64,000 bases of DNA from Acidiflorens sp963841945 (GCA_963841945.1 CAWJFC010000012.1:57576-121575); one strand, 5' to 3'. Shown: positions 1 to 9,415, counted from the stretch's first letter. Notes: generated from the sequence alone by a model not told the origin. A program made the numbers and translations.

Positions 1-1
1 G

Positions 2-652
2 GCCTGGTCTTCCTATTCCAAAGCTGGCGGCGCGCGCGGATCCGTCAATCTCTTCGTCGCCAAGTCCGCCGATGCCGGTAAAACCTGGTCCGCCAAAAGT
101 CTCGACACCTCCTCCGCTTCGCCCGACTGCAAAGACGAAGACTGTGGCGAAGCCTATCTCGGCGCCCAGATTGCCCTCGCCTCCGACTCCGATGGCACCC
201 TCTACGCTCTTTGGAGCGCCGGTCGCACGCCGATGGGTGCGCAGCGCATCTATTTCTCCTCCTCCACGAACGGTGGAGAAAGCTGGCAACTTCGCAGCGG
301 CGTGTCCTCCGCTGCCGCCGGAGTCGAGCACGCGTTTCCGGCGATCGTCGCTGGCAATAACGGCGATGTCCGCATCGCTTGGATGGATACCCGCAGGGCG
401 GACGCCCACAAGACGCCCTACTGGAATACCTTCTACCGCAGTTCCAGCAACGGCGGCGCAACCTGGTCTGATGAAGCCCGCGTCTCCCGCTACGTTCCCG
501 GCTACTCCTACATCCAGCTGGCCGGTTTTAGCTTTCCCTTCGGCGACTACTTCAGCATGGCCATCGACAACCACGGCGATACCCACATCGTCTGGGGCGA
601 AGGCCTGAACTACCAGTCTCCCGGCTCCATCTGGCACTCCAGCGGCCGCTAG
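2..652 (+). CDS. Asp-box (BNR/sialidase-like) repeat protein, C-terminal part
   Basis: The reading frame is open from the window edge, so the N-terminus is missing. About 216 residues remain and end at a TAG. Three Asp-box motifs of the S-x-D/N-x-G-x-T/S-W type are visible (SADAGKTWS, STNGGESW, SSNGGATWS), spaced as in six-bladed sialidase-type beta-propellers. Such proteins are usually secreted exo-glycosidases or non-enzymatic propellers. The catalytic arginine triad of true sialidases cannot be judged from this fragment. Codons mostly end in C, as in the other + strand genes of the first 24 kb. Function beyond the fold is unknown. Confidence 0.75.
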   Translation, partial: AWSSYSKAGGARGSVNLFVAKSADAGKTWSAKSLDTSSASPDCKDEDCGEAYLGAQIALASDSDGTLYALWSAGRTPMGAQRIYFSSSTNGGESWQLRSGVSSAAAGVEHAFPAIVAGNNGDVRIAWMDTRRADAHKTPYWNTFYRSSSNGGATWSDEARVSRYVPGYSYIQLAGFSFPFGDYFSMAIDNHGDTHIVWGEGLNYQSPGSIWHSSGR

Positions 653-800
653 AACCTTAGCCTCTGGGATACAGCAAACTCGGCCACGCAACTAACCGAC
701 GAGGTTCGGCCCGGCCCGCAGCCTGGTGAAACGAAATATAATGCACAACCAAATCCATTTTTCCGGGTTAGAAGTTAGTGATTTGCGGAAATGAGCCCGC

Positions 801-894
801 TGGGGTCGCTATTCGACCCCAGAGGTCATACGATTCAAGGATCGTGCGACTCAAAGATCTTACGATTCAAAGATTTTGCAATTTGAAAACAGCT
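801..894. repeat. Leader hairpin and 16-nt tandem repeats upstream of the Gly/Trp-rich exoprotein
   Basis: A perfect 8-bp stem (TGGGGTCG 801-808 with CGACCCCA 814-821) is followed by a 16-nt tandem repeat. The units are CGATTCAAGGATCGTG (831-846), CGACTCAAAGATCTTA (847-862) and CGATTCAAAGATTTTG (863-878), with a decayed fourth copy to 894. The array ends about 12 nt before the ribosome binding site of the next gene, so it lies in its leader or promoter. Its role is unknown; it could be a multi-copy operator or a slippage-prone leader. Confidence 0.6.
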
Positions 895-916
895 TGAAGA
901 AATTTTGGAGGGCGTG

Positions 917-2587
917 ATGAATTTTCGCACCACCAGCAACTTCGTAGTGAAGTCGACTTTAGTCTTGGCGCTGACATTGTTGCCAGTCTCCGTATTTGCG
1001 GCAGAGCAGCATGCGGCCAAGGGTGGCCAGCAACATGGAGGTCAATCTCACGGAGGCCAATCGCACGGCGCTCCATCACACGGCGGCGGCCAAGCGCACG
1101 GTGGCGGTCATGCTGCTGGCGCATCCCATCAGAATCGCGGTGGCGAGAGTCATGCGCAAGGTTCTCGTCCGGCCGGCGGTAACGCCGGGCACGCGGGTAA
1201 TGCCGGTAATCGTGGCGAGGGCAACCGCGGCAACGCGGGTAATCGTGCTGAAGGCAACCGCGGCGCTGTGGGCGGCAATCGCGGCAGCGTAGGCGGAAAT
1301 CGAGGCGGAGCTGGAAACCGAGGCGGGATGGGGAATCGCGGCGGAATGGCTGGTAACCGTGGCGGCGCAGGTCGTGGCGCTACCCACACCGTCGCTCTGC
1401 GTGGAGGCGGATCAGCCACCTTCCGGGCCAATGGTTCGGTCCGTTCCATCAATCGCAACGGCATGCACATCACCAACAACATTCACGGCGGACGCACCGT
1501 CATCAGCGAACACAATAATGTTCGCATCGTGAATCGTCCGGGCGGCGGATACGTCCAGCATCCCTACAGGAATTTCGGCGGCCATGCCTATTACTCGCGT
1601 ACGTTCTACGCAGGCGGCCGTTATCACACCGGTATCTATCGCGGATACTTCTGGCACGGCGCGCACTACTACGGCTACTATCCCGGCTTCTGGTTCCATC
1701 CTGGCTTCTACGGATGGGCCTGGCATCCATGGGGCGCGCCCCTGTACTGGGGAATCGGCGTCGGCGGCTGGGGTTGGGGAGGTTCGCCGTGGTGGGGCTA
1801 TTACGGCGGCTGGTGGAATCCATACCCGGCCTATGCCGGGCCAGCTTTCTGGCTGACGGATTGGATGATCGCGTCGGAACTCCAATCGGCTTATGCCTCG
1901 CAGTACAACACCGCGGCTGCTGCTGACCAGGCTCCATATCCGCCAAGTCAGGGTGGCGCGACCTACTCCGACAACGGCCCGAACGCACAGGTCACGTTGA
2001 GTCCGGAAGTAAAGGATGCGATCGCCGAAGAGGTGAAGGCTCAGTTGGCAGCGCAGGAACAGGCGGCGCCTACCCAGGGTGGCGTCACCGATCAGGGCGC
2101 AGCCAATAATACCGACGACAATCAAGTTCCGCCCGCACTCGATCCCGCGCGGCGTACCTTCGTCGTCGACAATTCAATCAGTGTGACCAGCAACGGCCAG
2201 GAGTGCCAACTCACAGGCGGCGACGTCATTACTCGTCTCACCGATACACCCGACGGCGACGGCAACGTCAATGCCAGTGTCTCGGCTAGCAAGAAGGGTG
2301 AATGCGGCTCGGGTCAGACCATCGCTGTTTCAGTTGATGACTTGATGGAGATGCATAATCACTTCGAGGAGCAACTGAATAACGGGTTGAAGCAACTCGC
2401 CGAGAAGCAGGGCACCAACGGTATGCCGAAAGCTCCCGATGCAGGCACGGTTTCTTCGGACATTCCAGCTCCCCAGCCCGACCAGGACGCTTCCAAAGAG
2501 TTGTCCGATCAGCAAGCCCAGGCCGACCAAGCCGAGCAGCAAGCCAAGCAGGACGCGGCCAGCCAGGGAGGTGGCGGACAAGAGTAA
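917..2587 (+). CDS. Secreted low-complexity protein (His/Gly, Asn-Arg-Gly and Trp/Tyr/Gly-rich)
   Basis: The start is ATG 917, preceded by GGAGGG at 907-912; an upstream TTG (905) is less likely. The product is 556 residues. Residues 1-29 form a signal peptide ending near VFA-A. A His/Gly/Gln-rich stretch follows (about 30-75), then about 70 residues of GNRGE/GNRGG-type repeats, a small domain (HTVALRGGGSATFRANG onward), and an aromatic block rich in Trp, Tyr, Gly and His (about 210-320). The C-terminal part is acidic and Gln/Ala-rich and contains a small globular segment (RTFVVDNSISVTSNGQECQL) with two cysteines. No enzymatic motif is visible. The composition suggests a cell-surface or matrix protein, possibly metal-binding through the His-rich part. 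A strong terminator follows. Confidence 0.8.
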   Translation: MNFRTTSNFVVKSTLVLALTLLPVSVFAAEQHAAKGGQQHGGQSHGGQSHGAPSHGGGQAHGGGHAAGASHQNRGGESHAQGSRPAGGNAGHAGNAGNRGEGNRGNAGNRAEGNRGAVGGNRGSVGGNRGGAGNRGGMGNRGGMAGNRGGAGRGATHTVALRGGGSATFRANGSVRSINRNGMHITNNIHGGRTVISEHNNVRIVNRPGGGYVQHPYRNFGGHAYYSRTFYAGGRYHTGIYRGYFWHGAHYYGYYPGFWFHPGFYGWAWHPWGAPLYWGIGVGGWGWGGSPWWGYYGGWWNPYPAYAGPAFWLTDWMIASELQSAYASQYNTAAAADQAPYPPSQGGATYSDNGPNAQVTLSPEVKDAIAEEVKAQLAAQEQAAPTQGGVTDQGAANNTDDNQVPPALDPARRTFVVDNSISVTSNGQECQLTGGDVITRLTDTPDGDGNVNASVSASKKGECGSGQTIAVSVDDLMEMHNHFEEQLNNGLKQLAEKQGTNGMPKAPDAGTVSSDIPAPQPDQDASKELSDQQAQADQAEQQAKQDAASQGGGGQE

Positions 2588-2610
2588 GACTCACGAACCA
2601 GAACCAAACA

Positions 2611-2647
2611 AAGCGGGCCGCTCATCCAGGGTGGCCCGCTTGTTTTT
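2611..2647. terminator. Convergent bidirectional intrinsic terminator
   Basis: AAGCGGGCC (2611-2619) pairs perfectly with GGCCCGCTT (2633-2641) and is followed by GTTTTTC on the + strand. The - strand reading of the same stem is followed by TTTGTTTGG. It sits between the convergent exoprotein and yihY-family genes. The stop codon of the latter (2622-2624) lies in the loop. Confidence 0.8.
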
Positions 2648-3587
2648 CATTTACGACTTCTGCCTGCGAAAGTGATTGAACCAATTTCGGCTCCTCGCCG
2701 CGCCTGTCTTGATTCTCCTTTTGAAGTTCGCTCTTCTGAACCTTGTCTCTCGCTAGGTTCTGCATGACGCCATTCAGCGCGCCTCCCGCGAGTACTGCCA
2801 TTCCGCCCAGATAAAAGCAAAGTAACAGGACGATCACATCTCCCAGCGAGCCGTACGTTTCTTCGTAGGTTTGTGAATAGCGAAGGTAGATTCGAAATCC
2901 AACCGACATGAGGATCAGGAGCACGATCCCCAGCACCGCTCCCGGAGTGATCCAATGCCACTCGCGATCCTTCACATCGGGCGCAAAATGGTACGTGATC
3001 GCAAATGCCGCAAGGAGTACCCCCAGCGTGATGGGCCACTCCGCCACGCGCCACGCGGTAGCAGCGATGTCGCTAAAACCGCGTGTGTCTGCAATCCGAT
3101 CCCCGATTATTACGGCGATGAGAGAAACGACCAGCAACAATGCAATGGCGAGCGTTAACCCGATGGCAGTCAAATACTGCCGGATCACCGACCGTGTCTC
3201 TTTCAAACGATACGCCGCGTTCAGCGTATCGATCACCGCGCTCATCCCCATCGACGCCGACGCGAGTGTAATGACAATCCCCAGCGACATCTTCAGGTGC
3301 CCGCCGGTGCGCAAAATATCGTTAAACGTGTTGCTGATGAGGAGAAATGCGGGCCGGGGCAGAAGCCGCGCGAAAAGCCCGAACAATACCGCGCGTCCAC
3401 GATCGGCGCTGCCAAACACGCTCAGGCTGGCGATTACACAAATGAGAAACGGGAAGAGAGCTAGAAAAAAGTAATAGGCAAGTTGGGCCGACCGACCAAA
3501 GACATCATCCCGGCGGATCTCCTCCCACGTGCGTTTCACAACTTCCTTGATCGAAACGCCAGGGAGGTCGAATGAGTTGAGCGACAT
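2622..3587 (-). CDS. YihY/BrkB family inner-membrane protein
   Basis: The 321-residue integral membrane protein matches the YihY/virulence factor BrkB family (formerly mis-called RNase BN): an N-terminal segment with WEEIRRDDVFGRSAQLAYY, then about six hydrophobic helices, including ALFPFLICVIASLSVF and LGIVLLILMSVGFRIYL, and YSQTYEETYGSLGDVIVLL near the C-terminal helices. A hydrophilic tail of about 45 residues follows. The start is supported by GGAGGTGCA just before the ATG. Family members are putative transporters or envelope proteins of unknown substrate. The stop lies inside the shared terminator with the convergent upstream gene. Confidence 0.88.
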   Translation of the reverse strand: MSLNSFDLPGVSIKEVVKRTWEEIRRDDVFGRSAQLAYYFFLALFPFLICVIASLSVFGSADRGRAVLFGLFARLLPRPAFLLISNTFNDILRTGGHLKMSLGIVITLASASMGMSAVIDTLNAAYRLKETRSVIRQYLTAIGLTLAIALLLVVSLIAVIIGDRIADTRGFSDIAATAWRVAEWPITLGVLLAAFAITYHFAPDVKDREWHWITPGAVLGIVLLILMSVGFRIYLRYSQTYEETYGSLGDVIVLLLCFYLGGMAVLAGGALNGVMQNLARDKVQKSELQKENQDRRGEEPKLVQSLSQAEVVNEKQAGHPG

Positions 3588-3858
3588 TGCACCTCCGAAA
3601 CTAAAGTTGCGGCCGGCTCAATTATCGATGGCATAGCATCGACGCGCAATCAGGCTGACTCGCATCAAATCGCCTGCCTCAATGTGGCTTTCCGCCGTAA
3701 CTGTTTCTTTCACTATGTTTGGCACCGCTCCGCGAAGAATCATATTCGGCCGACATAGGCCGCCGCTAATAAAGGCCAACCCTCTTACAGCCAGGCAGCC
3801 CCAACGACGCAAACATCTCATCCGCTGCACACTCACAATAAACACGTAGTATTTCCGC

Positions 3859-4437
3859 CTAAGCGGCCAGTCCGGCTATAACGTCATCGCTCTTCCGCAC
3901 CCGTCCCAGCCGGGGAAAGATCTTCTCGAATGCAAATCGATGCGCGTCCGCACCCATGTTGCTGGCACAAATGTCCTCCACGACTACGAACGCAAATCCC
4001 AGCCCTGTCCCTTGGCGTGCCGTCGATTCGACCCCAATATTGGTTGAAATCCCTCCCAACGCCACCGTCTCGATCCCGCGCTCCCGCAGCGTTGCCTCGA
4101 GTCCAGTGCCGGCAAAAGCGCCCCAGTGCCGCTTTGTAATCAGGATGTCGCCCTCCCGAAATCCCGCCTCTGGCACGAGTTCGGAGGCACTTGCCGGAGG
4201 CGGAGGTGCGTTCGGATCCCTCATCGCCACATCGACCGGCAGGCGCAGAAAACTATCCATATCCACCCGCACGTAAACGATGGTCGCGCCCTTCGCGCGA
4301 AAAGCCTCCGCCAGCTTCGCGGACTTCTTCACGACCTCCGACGGGGAGTAAGGTTCTGTCGCCCTCGCCACAATTCCATTCTGAAGGTCGATCAGTACCA
4401 GAGCCGTCTTTCCCGGATCAAGCTGCAGTGTGTCCAT
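3859..4437 (-). CDS. yecD: YecD-like isochorismatase-family protein
   Basis: This 192-residue alpha/beta protein resembles the cysteine-hydrolase/isochorismatase superfamily. The Asp motif (ALVLIDLQNGIV, near residue 17) and the Lys motif (ITKRHWGAF) are present. The nucleophile position reads GISTNIGVESTAR, with Gly where amidases of the superfamily carry Cys. That segment and the WGAF motif match E. coli YecD, which also lacks the Cys, so this is a family trait and not damage. The substrate is unknown. It is a single gene with divergent or spaced neighbours. The 270-nt spacer on its 3' side (3588-3858) holds no convincing gene. Confidence 0.85.
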   Translation of the reverse strand: MDTLQLDPGKTALVLIDLQNGIVARATEPYSPSEVVKKSAKLAEAFRAKGATIVYVRVDMDSFLRLPVDVAMRDPNAPPPPASASELVPEAGFREGDILITKRHWGAFAGTGLEATLRERGIETVALGGISTNIGVESTARQGTGLGFAFVVVEDICASNMGADAHRFAFEKIFPRLGRVRKSDDVIAGLAA

Positions 4438-4549
4438 AATTTCCTCGCATTCTACGATCGAGTCCGTTCGATTCTAAAATTGCAGTTGAGGTTCCTTACC
4501 AAAGGCGGGACTGCGTTATTCTGAACACACTCGAGTCATCGCCCAATAT

Positions 4550-6772
4550 ATGCGCCTCCCACGCCGCAGCTCTTTGTTGGTCTTCCTGATCGTCAGTTCC
4601 TTCGCTACAGCCAACTCGGAATACTACCGCCATATCCTGTTCGACAACAGCCTCGAATCCGACGCCTACTACTACAGCGAAGGCCGCGCCTCCTCGCCCT
4701 CTATGCTGGAATTAGTCCATGGCAAACTGCCCGTTAGCGGCGAGATCTTTTTCACCCCGCCTAATGCTCTTCGCTTGAAGTGGCGCTCCGTTCCGGGCGG
4801 CGGGTGGGAGGCGGGCATCCGCCTAGTCGATTTCAGAAATCGCGAGGTTCGCTTCGACGGCGACGTTCTGTACCTGTGGTGCTATTCGGAGGAAGGCGTC
4901 GTCGGGGCCGATCTGCCCGCCATCCGCCTCCAAGATGCCTCCCGCAATTTCTCCGCTCCGCTGAATCTGGGAGATTTCGCCCCGTCGATTCCCGCCAGAC
5001 ACTGGATTCAAGTCGCCATCCCTCTGCGAGAGTTTATGACGGACTCCATCCATCCGTTTCTGACGAACCGGACAACCGCAATCATCTTCCGCCAGAACGC
5101 GGCAGACGATGTTGATCACACGCTGATCATCGATGAAATCAAGATTGATGATTCGACTGCTGGAGCAGGGGATTATTTTGGATTAAATTCCAGCTTACCG
5201 TCACCGCGCAATTTGGCCGCCAAGGCCTACGAGCGTCACGTCGATATCAGTTGGAATCCTATCGACTCGCCCGAACTCCAGCGTTATCTCATCTATCGTG
5301 CCACCGAAGGCGGCGAGTTCAAGCCCATCGGCATGCAGATCCCCGGTATCAACCGGTACACCGATTATCTCGGCCAGTCGGAAAAAACCACGCGCTATAA
5401 AGTCGTCGCGTCCGACCATCAATACCGTGTCTCGGAGTTTTCGAACGAGGCAGCAGCCACCACGCATGAAATGACCGACGACGAACTTCTCACCATGTTG
5501 CAGGAAGCATGCTTCCGCTACTACTGGGAAGGCGCGCATCCCGCCTCCGGCACGTCTCTCGAAAACATTCCGGGTGACGATCGCATCGTCGCCACCGGGG
5601 CGAGCGGCTTCGGCATCATGGCCCTCATCGTCGGCGTCGACCGCGGCTTCATTCCCCGCGAGCAAGGCCTCGACCGTCTGCTTAAGATTGTCATCTTTCT
5701 GGAAAAAGCCCCACGCTACCACGGTGTGTGGTCTCACTTCATGGATGGTGACACCGCAAAAACTCTGCCTGTCTTCGACATGTTTGACAACGGTGGCGAT
5801 CTGGTCGAGACCGCATTACTCATGGAGGGTCTGCTGGCCGCCCGCCAATACTTCAACGGTCCGAGTGATCATGAGCGCGATCTATTTGCTCGCATCTCCC
5901 ACCTCTGGGAGACGGTTGAGTGGGACTGGTATCGCCGCTCTCCGCAAAGCGACGCTCTCTACTGGCATTGGTCTCCGGAATGGTCCTGGTATATCAATCA
6001 TCGCCTCACTGGATTCAATGAGGCGATGATCGTTTATCTGCTCGCGGTTGCTTCTCCCACTCACTCCGTTCCCGCCGATCTTTACTACTCCGGTTGGGCC
6101 AATCAGGGTGAGGCCGGAGCGAAATACCGCCGCGGATGGTCCGGTTCGAGCGAGGGGGAAAAGTACACCAACGGGCGGACTTACTACGGAATCAAGTTGC
6201 CAGTCGGTGTGAGTTCCGGCGGCCCGCTCTTTTTCGCGCACTACTCGTACATGGGATTCGACCCGCGGGGCATCCACGATCGCTTCACCGGCTACTTCCA
6301 GAACAATCAGGCCATGGCAAAAATCAATCTCGCCTATTGCGAGCACAACCCCGGACACTACAAGGGCTACGGCGCAAACTTCTGGGGCTTGACCGCTAGC
6401 GACGGTCCTGATGGCTACATGCCCCACGAGCCTCGCTTACCTCTGGACGACGGCACGATGACCTTCACCGGCGCCCTCTCATCTTTTCCTTACACGCCCG
6501 CAGCTTCCATGGCCACGCTCAAACACATCTATCGCGATCTGGGTGCCGAAGTGTGGGGAGTCTACGGCCCGCGCGATGCCATCAACCCTAGTCAGGATTG
6601 GATCTCGCCCATCTTCATGGGACTCAATCAAGCGCCCATTACCGTGATGATTGAGAACTATCGTACCGGTCTCATCTGGAAGCTATTCATGTCGAATCCG
6701 GAAATTCAGCCGATGCTCGATAAAATCGGTTTCAAACCCGACGCACCCAGCAAAAGATCCAGTGCGAACTAG
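4550..6772 (+). CDS. Secreted glucoamylase-like (PF10091/GH144-type) glycoside hydrolase
   Basis: The 740-residue protein begins with a signal peptide (MRLPRRSSLLVFLIVSSFATA). Residues about 25-205 look like a beta-sandwich accessory domain, about 216-306 like a fibronectin type III domain (PRNLAAKAYERHVDISWNP), and about 307-735 form an (alpha/alpha)6 domain. The last has family-typical stretches: LLTMLQEACFRYYWEGAHP, GASGFGIMALIVGVDRGFI, WSWYINHRLTGFNEAMIVYL, YSYMGFDPRG and WGLTASDGPDGY. Characterised members of GH144 cleave beta-1,2-glucans, so release of sophoro-oligosaccharides is a reasonable inference; the family name 'glucoamylase' is historical. It is probably periplasmic or extracellular. 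It is followed by a 240-nt spacer and a second exported protein. Confidence 0.88.
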   Translation: MRLPRRSSLLVFLIVSSFATANSEYYRHILFDNSLESDAYYYSEGRASSPSMLELVHGKLPVSGEIFFTPPNALRLKWRSVPGGGWEAGIRLVDFRNREVRFDGDVLYLWCYSEEGVVGADLPAIRLQDASRNFSAPLNLGDFAPSIPARHWIQVAIPLREFMTDSIHPFLTNRTTAIIFRQNAADDVDHTLIIDEIKIDDSTAGAGDYFGLNSSLPSPRNLAAKAYERHVDISWNPIDSPELQRYLIYRATEGGEFKPIGMQIPGINRYTDYLGQSEKTTRYKVVASDHQYRVSEFSNEAAATTHEMTDDELLTMLQEACFRYYWEGAHPASGTSLENIPGDDRIVATGASGFGIMALIVGVDRGFIPREQGLDRLLKIVIFLEKAPRYHGVWSHFMDGDTAKTLPVFDMFDNGGDLVETALLMEGLLAARQYFNGPSDHERDLFARISHLWETVEWDWYRRSPQSDALYWHWSPEWSWYINHRLTGFNEAMIVYLLAVASPTHSVPADLYYSGWANQGEAGAKYRRGWSGSSEGEKYTNGRTYYGIKLPVGVSSGGPLFFAHYSYMGFDPRGIHDRFTGYFQNNQAMAKINLAYCEHNPGHYKGYGANFWGLTASDGPDGYMPHEPRLPLDDGTMTFTGALSSFPYTPAASMATLKHIYRDLGAEVWGVYGPRDAINPSQDWISPIFMGLNQAPITVMIENYRTGLIWKLFMSNPEIQPMLDKIGFKPDAPSKRSSAN

Positions 6773-6957
6773 GGCTGATCACAAAATGAAGAGACTCGAC
6801 CGCTCGTTGGCAGCAGTAAACGAAAACTGCTTTCGTGCAATGGCCCAATCGTGCCACGCTTCGCATCTATGCATATCTCCTAGTCGATGCGCTTTTACTG
6901 CGTTTCTTTTCACTCTACCCAAGAATATAAAAGCCGTATAAAGTAATGATCACTTTC

Positions 6958-6979
6958 GGCGTCGACGAAAAAAGACGCC
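6958..6979 (+). promoter_or_regulatory. Small hairpin in the leader of the kelch exoprotein gene
   Basis: GGCGTC (6958-6963) pairs with GACGCC (6974-6979) across an A-rich loop, 34 nt before the TTG start at 7014. The 6773-7013 spacer is AT-richer than its surroundings and otherwise shows no gene. A regulatory role is only a guess. Confidence 0.3.
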
Positions 6980-7013
6980 ACCTGAAAGACCACCTAAAAA
7001 AAGGGGATTCCAC

Positions 7014-9392
7014 TTGAAATTTCTTCGTGCTCTTGCCACCACGGTCGTGCTATGTGCATTGGCCGCTGCCGGCGGCGCCCAGACCTGGACACCGCTTAAC
7101 AATCAGCCCGGCGCCGACGTCGGCGTCATGTTGCAACTCAGAGATGGCAGAATCCTGGTCCACGAAGAACAGTCGGGGAACTCATCCAATTGGCACATCC
7201 TCACTCCAGATGCAACCGGGAGCTATATCAACGGCACTTGGAGCTCCGGCGGAAAACTACCTAGCGGTTATGCACCCTGGTTTTTCGGGTCACAGGTGTT
7301 GCTCGACGGAAAGACAATTGTCATCGAAGGTGGCGAATATAACAACGGCTCGCAGGACTGGACAAATCTCGGTGCGGTCGGCTCCATCTCCGGCAGTTCC
7401 ATTAACTGGACGAAAAACAATCCACCTTCCGGCTGGGGAAACCTCGGCGACGCGGAGAGCGTAATACTGGCCGATGGAACTTACATGCAGGCCAACTGCT
7501 GCACGGCACAGAACGCGCTCTACGGTGGGCCCAATACCTGGACAGCGACCGGTTCGGTAAAGCAGTCCAGTAACGATGAATCCGGTTTTACTCTGCTCTC
7601 CAACGACCTGGTTCTCACTGTCGATACCAAGACTTCCTCTTGCGGCGGCAGCCAGGGTTCTGAACTCTACGATCAGGGCACAGGAGCGTGGTCATGCGGC
7701 CCCAACACTCCAGTCAAACTCTACAATCCCAATGACGAAGAATTAGGCGCCGCCGTCCTGATGTACAACAACCAGGTTATCCAATTTGGCGGCAATGTCG
7801 TTGCGACTGCCATTTACGACGTTGCCAGCAACACCTGGTCGTCGGGTCCTACCCCTCCCAAGAACCTCGATCAAGCGGATGGCCCCTCCGCGCTTGAGCC
7901 CAACGGCAAAGTGCTCGCCATGCTCAGTCCCGGCCTATTCCAGGGTGGCTGCCAGTTTGTCGAGTATGATCCCGTCGCCAACAGCATCACCGATACAGCT
8001 AATCCCACCGACTGCCCAAATGACTCGTCCTACGTCGGGCACCTCATGATGCTTCCCACGGGTCAAATCATGTTCACCGATTTCAGCGGTCTGGTTGAAA
8101 TCTATACCCCGGCTGCGGGCACGGTCTCCGGTATCGCTCCGACAATCGACTCGGTCAACAGCCAGATCAACAGTCCCTCGACCAACAATACTCTTTCCGG
8201 CACGCAGCTCAACGGACTCACCGAAAACAACGCCTACGGCGATGATTACCAGGGCGCTACCGATTACCCTCTCGTTCGCCTGGTACAAGTCGCCGCCCCG
8301 AATGCTGTCTACTACGCGACCACGCATGACGAGACAACGCACTCCATCGCTCCGAACACCTCGGCCTCTACCGAATTCGATGTGCCGGCTGGCCTTCCTT
8401 CCGGGAGCTATACCCTGTCTGTGGTAACCAACGGCATCGAGTCGAGTCCAGTGACCGTGAACGTGGTGGCGCAAGCTGATTTCAGCCTAACCGCCAATCC
8501 CAGCTCGTTGAGTATTTCGCAGGGCAGCAGCGGCACCAGTCAGATCACGGTAGTTCCCGTGAACGGCTTCAGCGATAGCGTTACCTTGAATGCCACTGGC
8601 TTGCCGAACGGCGTCACAGCCCAGTTCTCGCCAAATCCAACCGCTTCTACGAGCACGCTGACCCTTACGGCGAGCGCCACCGCAACGAAGGGAACTTCCA
8701 CAGTGACTGTCTCCGGGACTGCGGACGGCCTTACCAATACCACAACCATTCAGCTGACCATCACAACCGGCAGCGCGCCCGGAGTTCTTCTCCAACCCGC
8801 ATCGCTGACTTTCGCCAACACGATCGTCGGAAATACATCTGCCGGCAAGTCCGTGACCATGACCAACAATGGCAATGCACTGCTGAATATCACCAGCATT
8901 GCTGCGAGTGGCGACTTTGCCATTAGTTCGAACACCTGCTCCAGCACATTGGCGGCGAATGCGAGCTGTAAATTCAAAGTCACCTTCACACCAACACAGA
9001 CCGGCACCCGCACGGGCGCCGTAACCATCACCGACAACGCTCCGAACAGTCCGCAGGCCGTCTCGCTCACCGGTACCGGAACTGCGGGAGTCACCTTGAC
9101 GCCTGCCAGCGCTAACTTCCCCAAAACAGCGGTCGGAGGCACCAGTGCTGCCAAGACGTTTACTCTGAAAAATAAAGGCTCGCAGTCGGTTACCGGAATC
9201 TCGGCCTCGACCAGCGGCGACTTTGCCATCACCGGCGGCACCTGTGGATCGACTCTCGCCGGCGACTCCTCCTGTACCTTCACGGTGGTGTTCCAGCCGA
9301 CGCAGACCGGCACGTTGACCGGCTCCCTGCAAGTCAGCGACAGCGCCGCCGGCAGCCCGCAGGTCTCGACCTTATCGGGAACTGGGAAATAG
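7014..9392 (+). CDS. Secreted kelch-type beta-propeller protein with choice-of-anchor-D domains
   Basis: The start is TTG 7014, with AAGGGG at 7001-7006 and a signal peptide directly downstream (KFLRALATTVVLCALAAAGG). The product is 792 residues. Residues about 25-370 form a kelch/galactose-oxidase-like propeller, with blades such as LLDGKTIVIEGGEYNNGS and MYNNQVIQFGGN. An Ig-like segment precedes the region from about 490, which holds one bacterial Ig-like domain (ADFSLTANPSSLSISQGSSG). Two ASH/choice-of-anchor-D domains follow, with LTFANTIVGNTSAGKSVTMT and ANFPKTAVGGTSAAKTFTLK. Such C-terminal domains are common in acidobacterial surface proteins. The copper-binding residues of galactose oxidase were not identified. 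A terminator follows immediately. Confidence 0.85.
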   Translation: MKFLRALATTVVLCALAAAGGAQTWTPLNNQPGADVGVMLQLRDGRILVHEEQSGNSSNWHILTPDATGSYINGTWSSGGKLPSGYAPWFFGSQVLLDGKTIVIEGGEYNNGSQDWTNLGAVGSISGSSINWTKNNPPSGWGNLGDAESVILADGTYMQANCCTAQNALYGGPNTWTATGSVKQSSNDESGFTLLSNDLVLTVDTKTSSCGGSQGSELYDQGTGAWSCGPNTPVKLYNPNDEELGAAVLMYNNQVIQFGGNVVATAIYDVASNTWSSGPTPPKNLDQADGPSALEPNGKVLAMLSPGLFQGGCQFVEYDPVANSITDTANPTDCPNDSSYVGHLMMLPTGQIMFTDFSGLVEIYTPAAGTVSGIAPTIDSVNSQINSPSTNNTLSGTQLNGLTENNAYGDDYQGATDYPLVRLVQVAAPNAVYYATTHDETTHSIAPNTSASTEFDVPAGLPSGSYTLSVVTNGIESSPVTVNVVAQADFSLTANPSSLSISQGSSGTSQITVVPVNGFSDSVTLNATGLPNGVTAQFSPNPTASTSTLTLTASATATKGTSTVTVSGTADGLTNTTTIQLTITTGSAPGVLLQPASLTFANTIVGNTSAGKSVTMTNNGNALLNITSIAASGDFAISSNTCSSTLAANASCKFKVTFTPTQTGTRTGAVTITDNAPNSPQAVSLTGTGTAGVTLTPASANFPKTAVGGTSAAKTFTLKNKGSQSVTGISASTSGDFAITGGTCGSTLAGDSSCTFTVVFQPTQTGTLTGSLQVSDSAAGSPQVSTLSGTGK

Positions 9393-9415
9393 ACGGGCTG
9401 TTTTCTGAACCAATG

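Noticed and set aside
3618..3845. 75-codon - strand frame between the YihY and YecD-like genes
   Set aside because: No ribosome site, no recognisable domain and mixed composition; the spacer is more likely regulatory.
3859..4437. Loss of the catalytic Cys in the isochorismatase-family protein as a disabling mutation
   Set aside because: The same Gly is present in the E. coli YecD sequence segment, so it is a subfamily feature.
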